A stretch of DNA of 64,000 nucleotides, taken from NCBI GenBank assembly GCA_003342895.1, contig PTFA01000487.1, positions 48,534-112,533 of the forward strand, written 5' to 3'. Below are positions 61,937 through 64,000 of this stretch, in pieces; the first letter of the stretch is position 1, and every line of letters begins with the position of its first letter. The translations under genes were made by a program, and so were the position numbers. The notes beneath the pieces were generated by a model. It searched no databases. It had not been told where the DNA came from and was given only the letters and a program-made list of their open reading frames with translations. Origin of the DNA: Casuarius casuarius. Its lineage: Eukaryota; Chordata; Aves; Casuariiformes; Casuariidae.

Positions 61937-62772
61937 TTTGGACTGTGGTTGACACAGTGGTATCCCTAGCAATTTAGATATGAACTGCTGTGTCACCACC
62001 ATCAACAGAGTCTTTGAAAGCCTGCATTCATACATGAATGGAATTTTACACAAAATATATATTCTCCTATTTTAGGCCTCTTTATGACTTACAAGAGTAA
62101 GTGACCTGCTTTCTTTTGCTGAATCCCTTTCAATACATTTTAGACTTTTTCTCAATTCCATATCTGTTCATCTTCCTTTCTATTCATTTTCTCTCAGTGT
62201 TTCTTCAAAATGCTCCCCATTTAGGACCTGGCATCAGTTCCATGTGCTCTTACCTTTAAGGATATGTTGTTATTATTATTTTTTAAGAAGGACTTTTATT
62301 TATTATAAAGTATATCAAGACTGTAAATGGACTATTTATTCCTTTTTAAAGAAACATGAAAGATAAGAAAGAATCACCAGCTTTTTAAGAAAAAACTGTG
62401 TTTTAACAGTTCTCTAGGAGAAAATTCATTTTCTTTTAAGCCTCTCAGTCTTTAATTCAGCAGAACTTAATGTGCCAGGTATTTATTATTGCTAAAAGTT
62501 CAAAAAATCTTCTTTGAAGATTATTTCTGGGTGATAAATGATGAGGTTTGCCTTCCCCTACATCTTTCCCCTTCCCTCTTCCCTCATCCTATCCATCCAG
62601 TCATTTTGCTAGTGGCATATATTTCTCGGTGTATTTTCCCCTCTGCAGGGAGATGAAACATAAGTACTTGTGCTCACACAGACAGACACAGACACCCCAA
62701 ATTTGCATGCAATTTGCATATGTCAAAATAATATAAATTGAGAATAATTCTCGTTTTACTCATTCACCTACA

Positions 62773-62820
62773 GGAAAAGAGGAAAGGAAGGAAGGAAGGA
62801 AAGAAGGAAGGAAGGAAAAA
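62773..62820. repeat. (GGAA)n purine microsatellite
   Basis: GGAA units with a few AAAG or AAGA variants, all purine on the plus strand. GGAA is the ETS-factor core, so such repeats can act as enhancers in some cells; no evidence for that here. Confidence 0.95.
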
Positions 62821-64000
62821 GAGAGAAAGCAGGGCCTGAAACACTATGAAGAAAAGGGAGGAAAATCTGACCTCTTTCAAGAGAAGATGACATGGAGCAC
62901 TCATCTATTATTGTTTTAGGAATAAGACTGTTGCTAAGCAACCAGTCTCACATAATCTTGCTCAGCTTTTGTATCTGACTAAAATTCAGGCAAGGAAAAG
63001 TTTGGAAAGCTAATGAAGAAGAAATAGGTTTGGTGCAGAACAATCGATAGTACACCTGACCAGAAAATAGATTATTAATGGGGCCAGAGACACCAAAGCT
63101 GCGTATAGATACTTGAAAGCAAATTGTGTCTAATTGATTGCGTACTACTTTTCCTTTATCTGTGTCTTTTCAGGGTAGTTCCTTGGATGTGACTGCAATA
63201 ACATACAAAAACCCTCCTGCTCAATGAATTTTAACAGCAAGCAAACAATGTAGTACTTATTTTTGTTTTGTAACAGTTAAGCATTCAGTAAACTTCCATA
63301 GCCTAGAACAGTGCTGAGAGAACTTCTTAATTTTGTGTGGATGCCTAAAAAAACAGCTTAAACTAGGGAGTAATTCCCAAATATCTTTTTAAGTCAGGAT
63401 CAGTGATGTTAATGCATATTACTTGTATCAGTAAGAACTATGCCTGAAAAGGTACATGAAGTTACCAATGTTATTTCTATTTGCCACTTGAATTCAGCTA
63501 TACAGGTGTCAAGCCTGATAATTTAATGTTATACTGTTCTCATGTAGACATATGGTCAGGAGAATCTAAACTATTTTGTCCAGCATGAAATGTGATTTAT
63601 ACTGGTAAGTGTTAGAGATCATAGGTCAGATGATTAACTGAAGTTATTTATATTATCAACTGCAGCTGGTTTTGTTGTTTTTATGGTGAGAGTAGTGGCA
63701 TACAAGCAAGTCAGCTGGCTACTTTCTTTAACTCACACCAGTCCACTTTGTTACTGAAACAACCCAAATGAAACAGGAACTTGATATCTGCAACTTGACA
63801 GTTTTACAGGAAAGTGATTTTTTTTTCTTAAAGGAAAAAATACAATCCAAAAATTTAGGCAAAAGTTAGGAGCCAAATTTTTTTCTAATTGTCCTTCTGA
63901 TCCTGATCTAGACAACATCTTTTATAATTTAACTCATAGCAGGATTTTTATCATGCCTTAGTAGACAATGTGATAAAAAGAAAGACAAAGCAAACACAAG

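Larger units (their letters stand above)
55158..64000. other. AT-rich non-coding stretch to the window end
   Basis: No recognised gene or transposon. Two less AT-rich parts, about 59,430-60,250 and 61,200-61,970, could be decayed elements; the second carries the longest gap-free frame of the window (61,363-61,806, 147 codons, plus) and an opposing minus frame (61,585-61,905), neither with a domain I know. Two strong splice-donor-like GGTAAGT sequences lie near 57,554 and 57,604 but no credible exon is attached. Simple repeats near 60.44, 61.91 and 62.77 kb are listed separately. Confidence 0.5.

Overview
The window looks like non-coding DNA from a sauropsid nuclear genome, most likely a bird. 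The evidence is a long minus-strand CR1-type LINE remnant (about 11.6-13.3 kb), several endogenous-retrovirus long terminal repeats (LTRs), one with an alpharetrovirus-like promoter/poly(A) layout, AT-rich intervening sequence, many simple repeats, and no sign of prokaryotic gene packing. I recognise no intact host protein-coding gene, rRNA or tRNA. The open frames are short (longest 147 codons, apart from frames made of assembly Ns) and look like chance frames or pieces of transposable elements. An intron or a gene desert would both fit.

Layout: an assembly gap at 82-695 with G/C-rich edges; AT-rich DNA without recognisable features to about 11.6 kb; CR1 at 11.59-13.3 kb; a diverged local duplication at 15.6-15.8 kb; an LTR-like segment with a possible primer-binding site at 16.0-16.4 kb; simple repeats and a suspicious duplication containing an N at 18.76-19.13 kb; an LTR-like repeat at 22.66-23.45 kb; an interleaved double inverted repeat at 27.06-27.19 kb; a minus-strand LTR at 29.05-29.5 kb; the end of a minus-strand provirus (possible env tail, polypurine tract, LTR) at 31.4-32.3 kb; a long stretch to 48.6 kb with no recognised element; then four LTR-type pieces in 6.6 kb (48.6, 51.35, 52.77 and 54.8 kb); and AT-rich DNA with simple repeats to the end.

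There is no pathway or operon to describe. The content is a record of retroelement insertion and decay. The best leads are the interleaved inverted repeat at 27.06-27.19 kb, the mosaic relationship among the repeats at 22.7, 48.6 and 52.8 kb, the 364-bp LTR at 54.8 kb, and the probable mis-assembly around the N at 18,862. All family assignments come from reading the sequence without a database search, and LTR edges are approximate unless an explicit terminal motif is given.
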